Program-made: the position numbers and the translations under genes
The notes under the pieces: generated by a model
The model's input: only the letters and a program-made list of their open reading frames with translations
The model's database searches: none
What the model was told of the DNA's origin: nothing
In this document: positions 33,332-42,082 of the stretch, in pieces
Layout of the letters: every line of letters begins with the position of its first letter
Position numbering within the stretch: position 1 is the stretch's first letter
NCBI GenBank assembly: GCA_963788125.1
Contig: CAWBFN010000001.1
Span: 1,550,001-1,614,000 of the forward strand
Source: Bog-473 sp963788125
GTDB taxonomy: Bacteria > Actinomycetota > Acidimicrobiia > Acidimicrobiales > RAAP-2
DNA: 64,000 nt
Direction of reading: 5' to 3'

Positions 33332-34984
33332 CTACAGGCTCTCCCAGCCGGAGCTGGCTACCTGCGTTGCGACGGAGGACTCGTCGACCGCCTCCGCGGG
33401 CGCATCGCTACCTTGCGGTTGTTGAACGTCGGGCCGAGAAGTGGCGACGAACTGCGTCGTGCGCAGAGGGATCTCCTTTATGAGCCAGCTCAAGATGAAG
33501 CCCAAGACGACAAAGGGCACCGCGACCAAGAAGGCGGCCTCGACCGAGTGGCTGAAGGCACTGACGACGAAGGTTCGCTGGGCGGGTGGAAGATGGTCGA
33601 TCTGGGCAGGGTTGGCTGTCAGGTTCGAGCCGCTGACCAACTTCAGCTCGGCCGACGTGGCGCGAAGCTTGAGTTGTGAGAGCAGGCGGTTGGCGAAGAC
33701 GGCGCCGAGGACGGCCACCCCGAACGCTCCCCCGATGGTGCGGAAGAACGACGCAGTGGCCGTGGCCACTCCCAGCGCGGAGTACGGCACGGCGTTCTGC
33801 ACGGCCACGACCAGCACCTGCATCACCAGACCTACACCGAGCCCGGTAATGAACATGAAGACCGCGACTTCCCCGTAGGCGGTGTGCGGTCCAAGCTGGG
33901 TGAGCGAGAGCAGACCGAGGGAGAGGACACCCGTACCCACGATCGGGAAAATTTTGTAGCGACCGGTGCGGGTCACGATGCGCCCGCTCGTGATGAAGGT
34001 AAGCAGCATCCCGACGATCATGGGTAGGAGCTCGAGGCCCGACAGGGTCGGCGAGGCACCGTGGACGACCTGGAGATACAGGGGCAGGTAGATGATGGCC
34101 CCGAACATGGCGAAGCCGATGATGAACCCGACGCCCGAGGTGGCGGTAAAGGTCCGGTTCTTGAACAGCCAGAGCGGGATGATGGGCTCGGAGGCCCTTG
34201 TCTCGATGAAGCAGAAGATCCCCAGCGACGCCAGGGCGACGAGTCCGACACCGATGATGACCGGCGAACCCCAGGCATATTCGGAGCCAGCCCAGGTGGT
34301 GAGCAAGATGATGCAAGTGACGCAAACGGAGAGAAACGCGGTTCCGGCCCAGTCGATCTTGTGCGGTACCCGCTTGACCGGGAGGTGAAGCGCAGAGGCC
34401 ACGACGAACAGGGCGACGATGCCGAGTGGCAGGTTGATGTAGAAGATCCAGCGCCATGACAGGTGCTCGGTGAAAAAGCCGCCCAGCAGCGGACCCGCCA
34501 CGTTGGTGACGCCGAAGACCACGCCGAAGTAGCCCAGGTACTTGCCCCGCTGCCGGGCCGAGATGACGTCGCCCATGATGGCCTGGGCCCCGACCATCAG
34601 ACCGCCGGCCCCGATCCCTTGGATCGCTCGGAACGCGATGAGTTCGGCCATGGACTGGGACAGTCCCGACAACATGGAGCCGACCAGGAAGATCACGATG
34701 GAAAGCTGGAAGAGCGCCTTGCGGCCGTAGAGGTCGCCCAACTTTCCCCATAACGGCGTGGAGATACAGGTGGTCAGGAGGTAGGCCGTCACCACCCACG
34801 ACAGGTGGTTGAGCCCGTGCAGGTCGCCGGCAATGGTCGGGAGCGCCGTCGCCACGATGGTCTGGTCGAGGGCGGACAGCGCCACACCCGTCATGAGAGC
34901 GCCGAGGATCACGAGGATCCGGCGGTGCTCCGCGCCGGCGGCCTCTTCATCGACCGGGGCTGTCGTCAGCTCAGTCACGGGCAT
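33332..34984 (-). CDS. DHA2-family drug efflux MFS transporter (EmrB/QacA type)
   Basis: A 550-residue transporter of the 14-helix DHA2 group. Motif A appears as GKLGDLYGRKALF, motif C-like GPLLGGFFTEHLSWRWIFYINLP follows, and the early LDQTIVATALPTIAGDL is the typical motif D1. The ATG at 34984 overlaps the 3' end of the MarR gene by 14 bp, so the pair is co-transcribed and probably translationally coupled. A drug or metabolite exporter under local MarR control. Membrane protein; the C-terminal 40 residues are hydrophilic. Confidence 0.93.
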   Translation of the reverse strand: MPVTELTTAPVDEEAAGAEHRRILVILGALMTGVALSALDQTIVATALPTIAGDLHGLNHLSWVVTAYLLTTCISTPLWGKLGDLYGRKALFQLSIVIFLVGSMLSGLSQSMAELIAFRAIQGIGAGGLMVGAQAIMGDVISARQRGKYLGYFGVVFGVTNVAGPLLGGFFTEHLSWRWIFYINLPLGIVALFVVASALHLPVKRVPHKIDWAGTAFLSVCVTCIILLTTWAGSEYAWGSPVIIGVGLVALASLGIFCFIETRASEPIIPLWLFKNRTFTATSGVGFIIGFAMFGAIIYLPLYLQVVHGASPTLSGLELLPMIVGMLLTFITSGRIVTRTGRYKIFPIVGTGVLSLGLLSLTQLGPHTAYGEVAVFMFITGLGVGLVMQVLVVAVQNAVPYSALGVATATASFFRTIGGAFGVAVLGAVFANRLLSQLKLRATSAELKLVSGSNLTANPAQIDHLPPAQRTFVVSAFSHSVEAAFLVAVPFVVLGFILSWLIKEIPLRTTQFVATSRPDVQQPQGSDAPAEAVDESSVATQVASSGWESL

Positions 34985-35474
34985 CGTCGAGGTTTCGCTC
35001 GAGGCTCTCCGCAAAACGACAGAGCAGGTCGGCCAGGGTGGACAGGTCGTCGTCGTCCCACTCTTGGAACAGCTGCTCGAGCCAGGCCCGGCGGGCCCGC
35101 CGCACACGTTCTATAGTCCGGCGACCGGCCGGGGTGAGGCGGATCCTCGAGGCTCGGCGGTCGTCGGGGTCGCTCTGTCGAACGACCATCCCGTCGCGCT
35201 CGAGCTGCTGAACCTTACGGGTCACCGTCGGGGTATCGACTCCCAGAATCTCGGCGAGGTCGGTGACCCGGAGTGAGTCGCCCTGCACGGAGAGCTTGTA
35301 CAGCAGGGTGGCACCGGCCCGGTCGAGCCGAAGTCCCGCCAATCGCAAGAGCCGCTCATGCAAGCGGACCTGGGTGATCGACCGGGCGACCGTCTGTAAC
35401 ACCTCGTCGAACCGGTCGACCTGACGGGCCGTCGGGCCTGACTCGGCATCCTTCTCGGTAGTTGCTTTCAGCAC
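34971..35474 (-). CDS. MarR family regulator of the adjacent efflux pump
   Basis: About 167 residues from a GTG at 35474; the frame is open to a start at 35558, but those extra residues look unstructured. The winged helix is clear: LRVTDLAEILGVDTPTVTRKVQQLERDGMVVRQSDPDDRRASRIRLTPAGRR, with the wing's D-x-R-D/A-x-R pattern (DPDDRRA). It is the first gene of a two-gene operon with the DHA2 pump and likely represses it. The start region carries TACGATACTTACGT, a weak imperfect palindrome that could be an operator. Confidence 0.85.
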   Translation of the reverse strand: MLKATTEKDAESGPTARQVDRFDEVLQTVARSITQVRLHERLLRLAGLRLDRAGATLLYKLSVQGDSLRVTDLAEILGVDTPTVTRKVQQLERDGMVVRQSDPDDRRASRIRLTPAGRRTIERVRRARRAWLEQLFQEWDDDDLSTLADLLCRFAESLERNLDDARD

Positions 35475-35741
35475 GTAAGTATCGTACCAACCGCCCTCGG
35501 CGCCGCGGTCGCGGGAGAGGGTCGAATCCTCCGGGATGTCCCGATCGACCTCCCCCACCCCCGCCAGATGGGCGTGGGTGGCTTCGACGAGTTGCGTCAG
35601 ATGCTCCTGGGCGAGCTAAGGGTGCAACCGGGCACTCGGGCGTCCCTGGCGGTCGGAGACGTCAGCGACGAAGAGTAGATGGACCAGCGTGACCGGGCCC
35701 AGAGGCGCAGTCGTGTTCTGGACTTGTCCTGCTCTCCCTGA

Positions 35742-36191
35742 TCAGAATCCGCTCTCTGTGGTCTCGTGCCGCTCGCTCCAGAGGAACCGGATCTGTCGGT
35801 CCGAGATCCTCCACCCGCCCTCGTCGCGGCTGTAGCGGTCGACGTACCGGATCACCACCACCAGCGCCGAAGGCTGGTCGAGGTGCAGATGGCGGGCGGT
35901 ACACATGACCGATCCGGATGCGGTGTCCCCGTCCACCTCGACCAGATGGTTGGTCATCAGGTGGGCGGTGGCCCGGAACATCCCCCGCATGGTGTTGGGG
36001 ACCGAAGCCAGCTGGTCGTGGCCGATCAGATCGGCGAAGGGCTCGTCGCTCGCCGGGTGGTAGCTGCGCAGCCGACCCTTCTCCTCGAACACAGCGAGGA
36101 ATCCTTCGACGTCACAGGCGTCGACCGCAGCGGCGTATCGATACGCCAGTTGGTGCAGGTCCTCGGCGTCCGAGCCGGCGGTGGTGGTCAC
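35742..36191 (-). CDS. SnoaL-like (NTF2-fold) protein
   Basis: A 149-residue NTF2-like protein: DLHQLAYRYAAAVDACDVEGFLAVFEEKGRL at the N-terminus, then a cone-shaped fold with TAHLMTNHLVEVDGDTASGSVMCTARHLH. Such proteins act as small isomerases, dehydratases or ring-hydroxylase beta-like subunits. It begins 3 bp after the TauD-type dioxygenase gene ends on the same strand, so the two form an operon and probably act on the same compound. Confidence 0.85.
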   Translation of the reverse strand: MTTTAGSDAEDLHQLAYRYAAAVDACDVEGFLAVFEEKGRLRSYHPASDEPFADLIGHDQLASVPNTMRGMFRATAHLMTNHLVEVDGDTASGSVMCTARHLHLDQPSALVVVIRYVDRYSRDEGGWRISDRQIRFLWSERHETTESGF

Positions 36192-36194
36192 TCC

Positions 36195-37028
36195 TCAGCG
36201 GGGGCCGAAGGGCCGATCACCGGTGAGCAGCGACTTCTGCATCACCCGCTCGTCGGAGTAGTCGTTGACCGCGTAGTGCTGGAGGCAGCGGTTGTCCCAG
36301 AACGCCAGGTCGTGCGGACGCCAGTGCCAGCGAACCATGAAGGCGGGGTTCTTGATGTGCTCGAAGAGCAGGGCCAGGACGTGGTTGCTCTCCCGATGGT
36401 CGAGCTCCTCGATCTTCTCGGTCCACAGCTCGTTGACGAAGAGGGCCTTTCGCCCGGTCTCAGGGTGCACCCGGACGACTGGGTGCACGTTGCGCATCTC
36501 CACCTTCAGGTCGCCGTAGTTCGCCCCTTCCATCAGAGGAATGGTCTTGTAGGCCGAGTGGACGGCGGTCAGGCCGTCGATCATGTCGCGTAGTGGCTGG
36601 GACAGGGCATCGTAGGCTGCGTACATGCTCGCCCAGCAGGTGTCGCCCCCGACCGGCGGCACCTGAATGGCCCGTAGGGCCATCAGGCTGGCTGGCGCAG
36701 GGACCAGCGACGAGTCGGTGTGCCACACCGCCGTCGCCGGCGCATACGGCCTGGTGACCATGTCGGTGATCGTGAACTCAGGAGGGATCTGTTGGTCCAC
36801 GGCGGCGAACGGGTCTATGCAGGGAGTCCCGAACCGGCTCATGAACTCCAGGTACTGCTCCCTGGTCAGGTCCTGGTCGCGGAAGTACAGCACCCCGTGA
36901 TCGAGCACGGCTTGCCGCAGGTCACTCACGGTGCGGTCATCCAACGACTCCCTCAGATCGAGTCCCCCGACGATCGCTCCAAGCTGGGGCGTCATCTGCT
37001 CCAGCTCCAACACGGTCTGTGTCGCCAT
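36195..37028 (-). CDS. TauD/TfdA family alpha-ketoglutarate dioxygenase
   Basis: A 277-residue Fe(II)/2-oxoglutarate dioxygenase. The HxD iron motif appears in AVWHTDSS; the distal His and the 2-oxoglutarate-binding Arg lie in HDLAFWDNRCLQHYA and YSDERVMQK. The N-terminus (LGAIVGGLDLRESLDDRTVSDLRQAVLDHGVLYFRDQ) is typical of the family. The ATG at 37028 follows a strong Shine-Dalgarno (gggagggg); longer forms lack homology. The substrate (sulfonate, aryloxyalkanoate or other) is unknown. Operon with the downstream SnoaL-like gene. Confidence 0.92.
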   Translation of the reverse strand: MATQTVLELEQMTPQLGAIVGGLDLRESLDDRTVSDLRQAVLDHGVLYFRDQDLTREQYLEFMSRFGTPCIDPFAAVDQQIPPEFTITDMVTRPYAPATAVWHTDSSLVPAPASLMALRAIQVPPVGGDTCWASMYAAYDALSQPLRDMIDGLTAVHSAYKTIPLMEGANYGDLKVEMRNVHPVVRVHPETGRKALFVNELWTEKIEELDHRESNHVLALLFEHIKNPAFMVRWHWRPHDLAFWDNRCLQHYAVNDYSDERVMQKSLLTGDRPFGPR

Positions 37029-37138
37029 GCTGTCCCCTCCCTTCGAGCTTCCATCCGCACGCACAATGTATGCCAACGGAGGCGTCCGTTCTAACCAGGT
37101 GATCGCGAAACCGAGCATCACGCAGTAGCATTCTCGGC

Positions 37139-37297
37139 GTGGACCACTATCCGACCAGCCCTGAGATGACCGAGGCGGAGATGGCCGTCCGAATCCTCCA
37201 AGCCCAGGAAGACGAGAGGCTCGGCCAGGTGGTTCGCTGCGACAGCGAAGGAGAACTTCGAAAGTTCTTTGCTGACATTCACGTTCACCGCGGGTGA
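37139..37297 (+). CDS. small antitoxin-like protein, 52 aa
   Basis: A GTG-start ORF, VDHYPTSPEMTEAEMAVRIL, rich in Glu and Arg, with AQEDERLGQVV and ending FFADIHVHRG. Its stop overlaps the start of the RelE/ParE-like gene by 4 nt (GTGA at 37294-37297). Size, acidic character and coupling suit an antitoxin, but it shows no clear DNA-binding motif. The gene is short and easily missed. Confidence 0.5.
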   Translation: MDHYPTSPEMTEAEMAVRILQAQEDERLGQVVRCDSEGELRKFFADIHVHRG

Positions 37298-37557
37298 CGT
37301 GGGGTGTCGACTTTACGAGTACAGCTCGGTCCGATTTGGTTGGGCTCCCCCCCGATGTCACGACGACGATTATCGATACGCTGGTGCAGTGGAGCGAGGC
37401 GGGACCAGCTCGTAGAGGCCGTCGAGAAATAGCCGGGGTCGAATTCTACGAATCCGATATCGCCGAGCACTACCTCGTCGCCTGCATCATCGACGATTCC
37501 CGCCGTCGCTTTGCCCTCTTATGGTTGCGGGAGAGGCCCGGTCCGGCTTCTCCCTGA
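37294..37557 (+). CDS. RelE/ParE-like toxin-fold protein
   Basis: An 87-residue protein, MTWGVDFTSTARSDLVGLPPDVTTTIIDTLVQW, the strand-helix-helix opening of the RelE/ParE superfamily. The second half reads VEFYESDIAEHYLVACIIDDSRRRFALLWLRER, strands with the usual C-terminal L-W-L-R. RelE family members cleave mRNA on ribosomes and ParE members poison gyrase; which applies cannot be read here. It is translationally coupled to the 52-residue ORF. Its position next to a TauD gene is not informative. Confidence 0.65.
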   Translation: MTWGVDFTSTARSDLVGLPPDVTTTIIDTLVQWSEAGPARRGRREIAGVEFYESDIAEHYLVACIIDDSRRRFALLWLRERPGPASP

Positions 37558-37602
37558 CACGTGCCTGAACGGGCCCGGCGGAAGCACGATCTGCGACGGT
37601 GC

Positions 37603-38043
37603 TTAGTCGGGCAGTGTGGCCTGCTCGATCACCACCCCGGGCGGGCGCGCCCGCTGGGTTATCAGTGGATTGTGGAACTCTCTCGCCTGCCAGATCCGCC
37701 CGTCTCGGAAGCGGTACACCCCGATGTAGCTGTTCTCGTAGGAGTCACCGGTCGGGACGACATGGCCGTGGCTGGTGTACTCGAGGACGAGCTTGTCAGG
37801 GTCGAGACAGTCGTGCACCTCTGTGAGCTCGAGCGTCATACGAAAGACCGTGCCGGCCTTCGAGAAATAGACGCGTGCTGCCTCCTTGCCCTCAATCCGT
37901 CGGGGTGGATCGGAGAAGCGCTCCTCGTACACGAGATCGTCGGTCCACGGCTCGAGCATCTGATCGGCGTCGGCGACAGCGGCGGCCGTGAAATAGCGCT
38001 GCACGGCGGCGAGGTTTTCTTCCCGGGAAGCCATCCCGAGCAT
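37603..38043 (-). CDS. SnoaL-like (NTF2-fold) protein
   Basis: A 146-residue NTF2-fold protein: MASREENLAAVQRYFTAAAVADADQMLEPWTDDLVYEERF, then VFRMTLELTEVHDCLDPDKLVLEYTSHG and YRFRDGRIWQAREFHNPL. An ATG 9 nt into the frame (MASREEN) is an alternative start. It ends the minus-strand operon amidohydrolase, CoA-transferase, thiolase-like, DUF35, SnoaL. It may isomerise or hydrate a pathway intermediate. Confidence 0.85.
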   Translation of the reverse strand: MLGMASREENLAAVQRYFTAAAVADADQMLEPWTDDLVYEERFSDPPRRIEGKEAARVYFSKAGTVFRMTLELTEVHDCLDPDKLVLEYTSHGHVVPTGDSYENSYIGVYRFRDGRIWQAREFHNPLITQRARPPGVVIEQATLPD

Positions 38044-38112
38044 GATACAGCGCTCGGTGCGACATCAGATCCGTCGGATGGCGCGTTGCCGCTGTCCCCC
38101 GGCAGCCATCAG

Positions 38113-38577
38113 TTACGAGCCCACCCGTAGCCGCCAGAGTAGAAGGGTGTGGTCCTCATGGTGCTCGAAGACCGGCTCGACATCCGCTCCTATGCGGAGT
38201 GGGCCGTCGGGTGGATCCACGAGATTCCCGACAAGACGGACGTTGTCGGCGTCGGGCAGCTCCACGAGCACGACGACGTAGGGAACCGCGTCGACCAACG
38301 AAGGATCAACCGGATGCCAGACCCGTTCCCACGAATAGATGATGCCTCGACACGTACCGTCACTGGCAGTGTGGACCTCCGCCCAAGCAGGATCGTCTGT
38401 CCCGCAGGCGTAGCAGACGTACTCCGGACCCCATTGGTACGCCGAACAGGCCAGGCAGTACTGCAAGACGATCTTCTCGGTCCGCAGTCCGCTCCAGAAC
38501 GGTTCGTCGAGCCCGTCGCTCTGCGCGATCGGCTGGACACGCTCGGGCAGTAGGAAGGGTGGGCGTGCGGCGGTCAC
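38113..38577 (-). CDS. DUF35 Zn-ribbon/OB-fold protein (thiolase partner)
   Basis: A 154-residue protein of the DUF35 family: a rubredoxin-like zinc ribbon with C41-x2-C44 and C55-x2-C58 (YCLACSAYQWGPEYVCYACG), then an OB-fold with VPYVVVLVELPD and RLVGNLVDPP. In sterol side-chain degradation, DUF35 proteins such as ChsH2 C-terminal domains bind thiolase-fold aldolases (Ltp2) and activate them. The start overlaps the stop of the thiolase-like gene by 4 nt, so a two-subunit complex is very likely. Confidence 0.9.
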   Translation of the reverse strand: MTAARPPFLLPERVQPIAQSDGLDEPFWSGLRTEKIVLQYCLACSAYQWGPEYVCYACGTDDPAWAEVHTASDGTCRGIIYSWERVWHPVDPSLVDAVPYVVVLVELPDADNVRLVGNLVDPPDGPLRIGADVEPVFEHHEDHTLLLWRLRVGS

Positions 38578-39758
38578 AACGACTCCATCGTGCCGAGCAC
38601 GAGACTCGACACGGGCGTCGTCAGCGGGCCCGCCGTCACCAGCGCGACCTTGCAGTCAGGCACCTGGTTGGTCGAGGTCCCGCGCAACTGGCGTACACCC
38701 TCGATTGCGAGGTTGAAGCCGTGAATGTAGGCCTCGGCCAGGTTTCCCCCCGAGGTGTTCAACGGGATCCGACCGTGGGGTGCGCTCAGATTCTCCAACG
38801 TCAAGGTCTCGTCGACGGCCTCGGGATCGCAGAGCCCGTGCTCGACGAGACTCATGACCACACCCCCGGTGAAGTTCTCGTAGCTCTGCACGACGTCGAC
38901 GTCGGACGGCCCCACTCGGGCATCGGCCCATAGGCGTCGAGCGACAGTCAAGAAACCCGCCGAGGCATACGGCGACTCGTTGAAGCCCAGTCTTCCTGCG
39001 GAGTGATAGGCACCCTGCGCGGCCGCCAGAACGGTTATCGCCGGGGTGGGCAGATCCGGTGCACGATCAGCGGGCATGACGATGACCGCAGCCGCCCCAT
39101 CGTTCTCCTGGCAGAAGTCATAGAGGCGCCAGGGTTCAACGATCATGCGGGCAGCGTCGTAGGTTTCGGGCGTGAGCGGCCTTCCGTACATGGTGGCTCT
39201 CGGATTGTTCTGCGCGTGCGCATAGGATGCGAGTGCGACCGCTTTCTGCGCACCGAGACCGGCGCCGCCGTGCTCGTGCATCCAGCGCACGAACTTGAGT
39301 CCGTACATCTGGCCCGGTGTCAGCACGCCGTAGGGCTGCTGGTAGGCAGCGGCACCGGACACCTGACCGCCGCCTCTGGCAACTCCGAATCGCCCAAACT
39401 GCCCTTGGGCCAGAGCTCGGAACGCCACGACGCACTGCGCATGCCCGGTGGCGACGGCCATCGCCGCGTTCTGGATCGACGCCGCCATGCCGCCACCTCC
39501 GCCCTCCCATTGCATCAGCGACACGCGCAGGTCGCGGACGCCGAGGCAGTTCGCCAGTCGGATCGGCCCGTTGCGGTCGTTGCCGTACGAACAAAACCCG
39601 TCTATATCCGCAGTCTCCACGCCGGCGTCGGTGCACGCCGCACGCACCGCCTGCAGGAGCAGTACGAACTCCGGGTCGGGCGATTTTCCGTGCCGGTAGT
39701 ACGTGCTCTCTCCGATGCCTCCGATCACCACTCGGCCGCGAAACACTTCAGATGGCAA
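38574..39758 (-). CDS. thiolase-fold enzyme lacking the nucleophilic Cys (lipid-transfer/retro-aldolase type)
   Basis: A 394-residue thiolase-superfamily protein. It has the family frame (DIDGFCSYGNDRNGP; VVQSYENFTGGVVMSLVEHGL; NTSGGNLAEAYIHGFN) and the C-terminal GxxGG-like NTSGGN. Where degradative thiolases carry the acyl-accepting Cys, this protein has QWEGGGGGMAASI, with no Cys. Together with the coupled DUF35 gene this points to an Ltp2-like aldolase that cleaves a beta-hydroxyacyl-CoA rather than a thiolase. Cytoplasmic. The CoA-transferase gene ends 36 bp upstream, in the same operon. Confidence 0.9.
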   Translation of the reverse strand: MPSEVFRGRVVIGGIGESTYYRHGKSPDPEFVLLLQAVRAACTDAGVETADIDGFCSYGNDRNGPIRLANCLGVRDLRVSLMQWEGGGGGMAASIQNAAMAVATGHAQCVVAFRALAQGQFGRFGVARGGGQVSGAAAYQQPYGVLTPGQMYGLKFVRWMHEHGGAGLGAQKAVALASYAHAQNNPRATMYGRPLTPETYDAARMIVEPWRLYDFCQENDGAAAVIVMPADRAPDLPTPAITVLAAAQGAYHSAGRLGFNESPYASAGFLTVARRLWADARVGPSDVDVVQSYENFTGGVVMSLVEHGLCDPEAVDETLTLENLSAPHGRIPLNTSGGNLAEAYIHGFNLAIEGVRQLRGTSTNQVPDCKVALVTAGPLTTPVSSLVLGTMESL

Positions 39759-39794
39759 TGGTCTCCCTTCGGGTCGAGTGCGGATGCAGCATGC

Positions 39795-42059
39795 TCATCG
39801 GATGACCAGATCGATCGGCAGTTCGATCAGTCGGGACCCGGGTTGTGTCAGGTGCTGAGCCAGGGTCTGCGGGTGGTCGAGGACTTCGCTGGGTTCGAGG
39901 ACGGGCACGAGCTCACCACCGCACTCCCTGACGATCAGCGCCAGCTCCTCACTTGTCAGCCGGCTCGTAGAGTCCTCGAGCTCTCCGGGAAGCTGCCATT
40001 CGTTCGCCCGCAGTTGCTCCAGCACACTGAAGCGCTCGTCCACGAGGAGATCGACCCGATCGAGGCTCACGAAGAACCTCGCCCATCCCTCCTCGTTGTT
40101 GCGGATTGAGATCAGCACCTGCCGGTCTCGGCAGGTGTACCCGTGGTCGGCTGGCCAACCCGCGGCCTGCACCTGCTTTCCCGTGACACCATCGTTCCCG
40201 GATTCCGCCGTAATGTTCCAGCCGTTCAACGAGATGGCCGTCCGCAGAAGAGACACCTCGAACTGGCGGCCGACGGCCCGCTCACTCGACTCCACCAGCA
40301 GACCAGCGAGCACCGCTTGCGCCGCCGCATAGCCGGTGTTGACCGAGACGAGGTGAAAGCCCTGCCGTACCGGGAGCTCCCCGGCCCGGCCCAGTTGCCG
40401 AGACATCCCTGCCATGACCTGCACGTCGAACTCGGTGGCCGGTGCGTCCGCCAGCGGGCCGCTCGCCCCATAGCCGGTCATTCCGCAGTACACGAGCCCC
40501 GCTCGCAGTCCATGCAGGTCATCGGCCTCGAGCCTGAAGGTGCGGCGGAACCGCATCGGGCCCGAGATGATGGCGGCGTCGGCCCTACGCACAAGGTCGT
40601 CCAGTCGTGCTCTGTCCGCTGGTCGGGCCAGATCGAGAGGTTCGAGGATCTTGCCGTGCTGAAGCTGCTCGACCACGGCCTCCGATCCCTCCTTGCCGGG
40701 CACTGCGGCGCAGTCTCCCCATGGGGGCAGAACCTTCGTGACAGACGCCCCCAGCCGGACCAAGATCATTCCGGCGGTGCCGATGGCAAGTCCGGTGCCC
40801 ACCTCCACCACGCTCAGCCCACGGAGCGGCGTGGTCCCACTCAGCGGGCGCATCGTCCACGCGCCAGCCGTGGCGGTCACATCGGCCGACGGTGACGTCG
40901 CAGTGGGCTCGAGGAGGCGCTTCACCAGCTCGTCGTGTTCGCCCAGCTCCGGTGCGGGTCGCGGCTCAACTTCCTCGGCATCGACGACCACCCAGGGGGG
41001 AGCGGAGTAGAGCACCCCACCGCGACCGGGGTCGTACTCGCGCACAAGGCGCTCCGCGATCACTTGGGGCTCGGCGCGCACCGCCTCCACGAGCGATGCG
41101 GCGACGCGCACCGCGCCGGTGGGCACCCTCGCCTCACGGAGCCGCACCACCCACTCCTCAATCGTGTCCGATTTCATGATGGCATCGAGCTCTGCACCCC
41201 TCGGGTCGACCGGTGTGTCGAGCGGGAGACCAACGGCGCCCATGAGCCGTTGCCAGACTGCCTCTGTCGGGGCGCAGACGGCTATATAGCCGTCGGCTGC
41301 GGCGAACGCTCGGTCCAGCATGTCAGTTCCGAAGTCGTGACCCAGTCTCGCCGGAGCCCGCGGTTCTGACCAATGGGTTGCCAACCGGGACGCACCGGTG
41401 AACACACTCGTCCCAAACTGCGAGGTCGAAAGCATGCAACCCTCGCCTCGCGTTCGTCGCCGGTACAACCCGGCAAGCAGGGCGATCGTGTTCATCATCG
41501 CCCCGCTCCAGTCCAGGTATGCGGTGCCGCGCGAGAACTCGGGCTTGCCCTCGGGGTTACCGGTCACCCCGGCGAATCCGCCCACCGCCTGGGCCACCCA
41601 CTCGAAACTGGGAAGGCCCTGCAGCGGTCCGCGCCCCTGGAAGGACGAGGACTGAAGATACACGAGCTTCGGGTTCGCCGGTTTGAGCACGTCGAAGTAG
41701 TCCAAGCCCAATTTGCGCATGACGTCTGGCTGCCGGGAGTTGTCGACCACGACGTCGGCCCGGGCGATCAAAGCCAGCGCGTAGGCGCGTTCGCCGGGAT
41801 CCTTGCAGTCCAGAACGAGCGCGTACTTACCCACGTTGGTGCTCAAGAACGTCATGCCGGCATCGTGTTTGCGACTTACATCGAAACGCCCGAGGTCACC
41901 TCGCGGCTGCTCGACCTTGATGACCGTTGCGCCCAAGTAGCCCAGGAACATCGTGCTCACGGGCCCGACGGCCGTCTGCCCGAAGTCCAACACCAGGGTT
42001 CCGGTCAGTGGCCCGACCGGATGTTCGGCGCGCTGAACCGTTCCACGCACCGCCCTCAT
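39795..42059 (-). CDS. tandem family III (CaiB/BaiF) CoA-transferase, second fusion
   Basis: A 754-residue double CaiB/BaiF protein. Unit 1 (PLTGTLVLDFGQTAVGPVSTMFLGYLGATVIKVEQP) keeps the Asp expected to form the mixed anhydride with CoA (AYLDWSGAMMN). Unit 2 (LRGLSVVEVGTGLAIGTAGMILVRLGASVTKV) has Asn in that position (VSVNTGYAAAQ) and looks degenerate. This is the reverse of the fusion at 28.2 kb, where unit 2 holds the Asp. It sits between the PF04909 amidohydrolase and the thiolase-like gene, as expected for an enzyme that forms CoA thioesters. Confidence 0.88.
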   Translation of the reverse strand: MRAVRGTVQRAEHPVGPLTGTLVLDFGQTAVGPVSTMFLGYLGATVIKVEQPRGDLGRFDVSRKHDAGMTFLSTNVGKYALVLDCKDPGERAYALALIARADVVVDNSRQPDVMRKLGLDYFDVLKPANPKLVYLQSSSFQGRGPLQGLPSFEWVAQAVGGFAGVTGNPEGKPEFSRGTAYLDWSGAMMNTIALLAGLYRRRTRGEGCMLSTSQFGTSVFTGASRLATHWSEPRAPARLGHDFGTDMLDRAFAAADGYIAVCAPTEAVWQRLMGAVGLPLDTPVDPRGAELDAIMKSDTIEEWVVRLREARVPTGAVRVAASLVEAVRAEPQVIAERLVREYDPGRGGVLYSAPPWVVVDAEEVEPRPAPELGEHDELVKRLLEPTATSPSADVTATAGAWTMRPLSGTTPLRGLSVVEVGTGLAIGTAGMILVRLGASVTKVLPPWGDCAAVPGKEGSEAVVEQLQHGKILEPLDLARPADRARLDDLVRRADAAIISGPMRFRRTFRLEADDLHGLRAGLVYCGMTGYGASGPLADAPATEFDVQVMAGMSRQLGRAGELPVRQGFHLVSVNTGYAAAQAVLAGLLVESSERAVGRQFEVSLLRTAISLNGWNITAESGNDGVTGKQVQAAGWPADHGYTCRDRQVLISIRNNEEGWARFFVSLDRVDLLVDERFSVLEQLRANEWQLPGELEDSTSRLTSEELALIVRECGGELVPVLEPSEVLDHPQTLAQHLTQPGSRLIELPIDLVIR

Positions 42060-42082
42060 CAGCGCGACCTCGTCAACGAGGG

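Noticed and set aside
35475..35741. Possible N-terminal extension of the MarR protein or another small gene upstream of it
   Set aside because: The frame is open (…VDRDIPEDSTLSRDRG…) but shows no MarR homology and no start with a ribosome binding site. I see no supported gene in this 267-bp gap.
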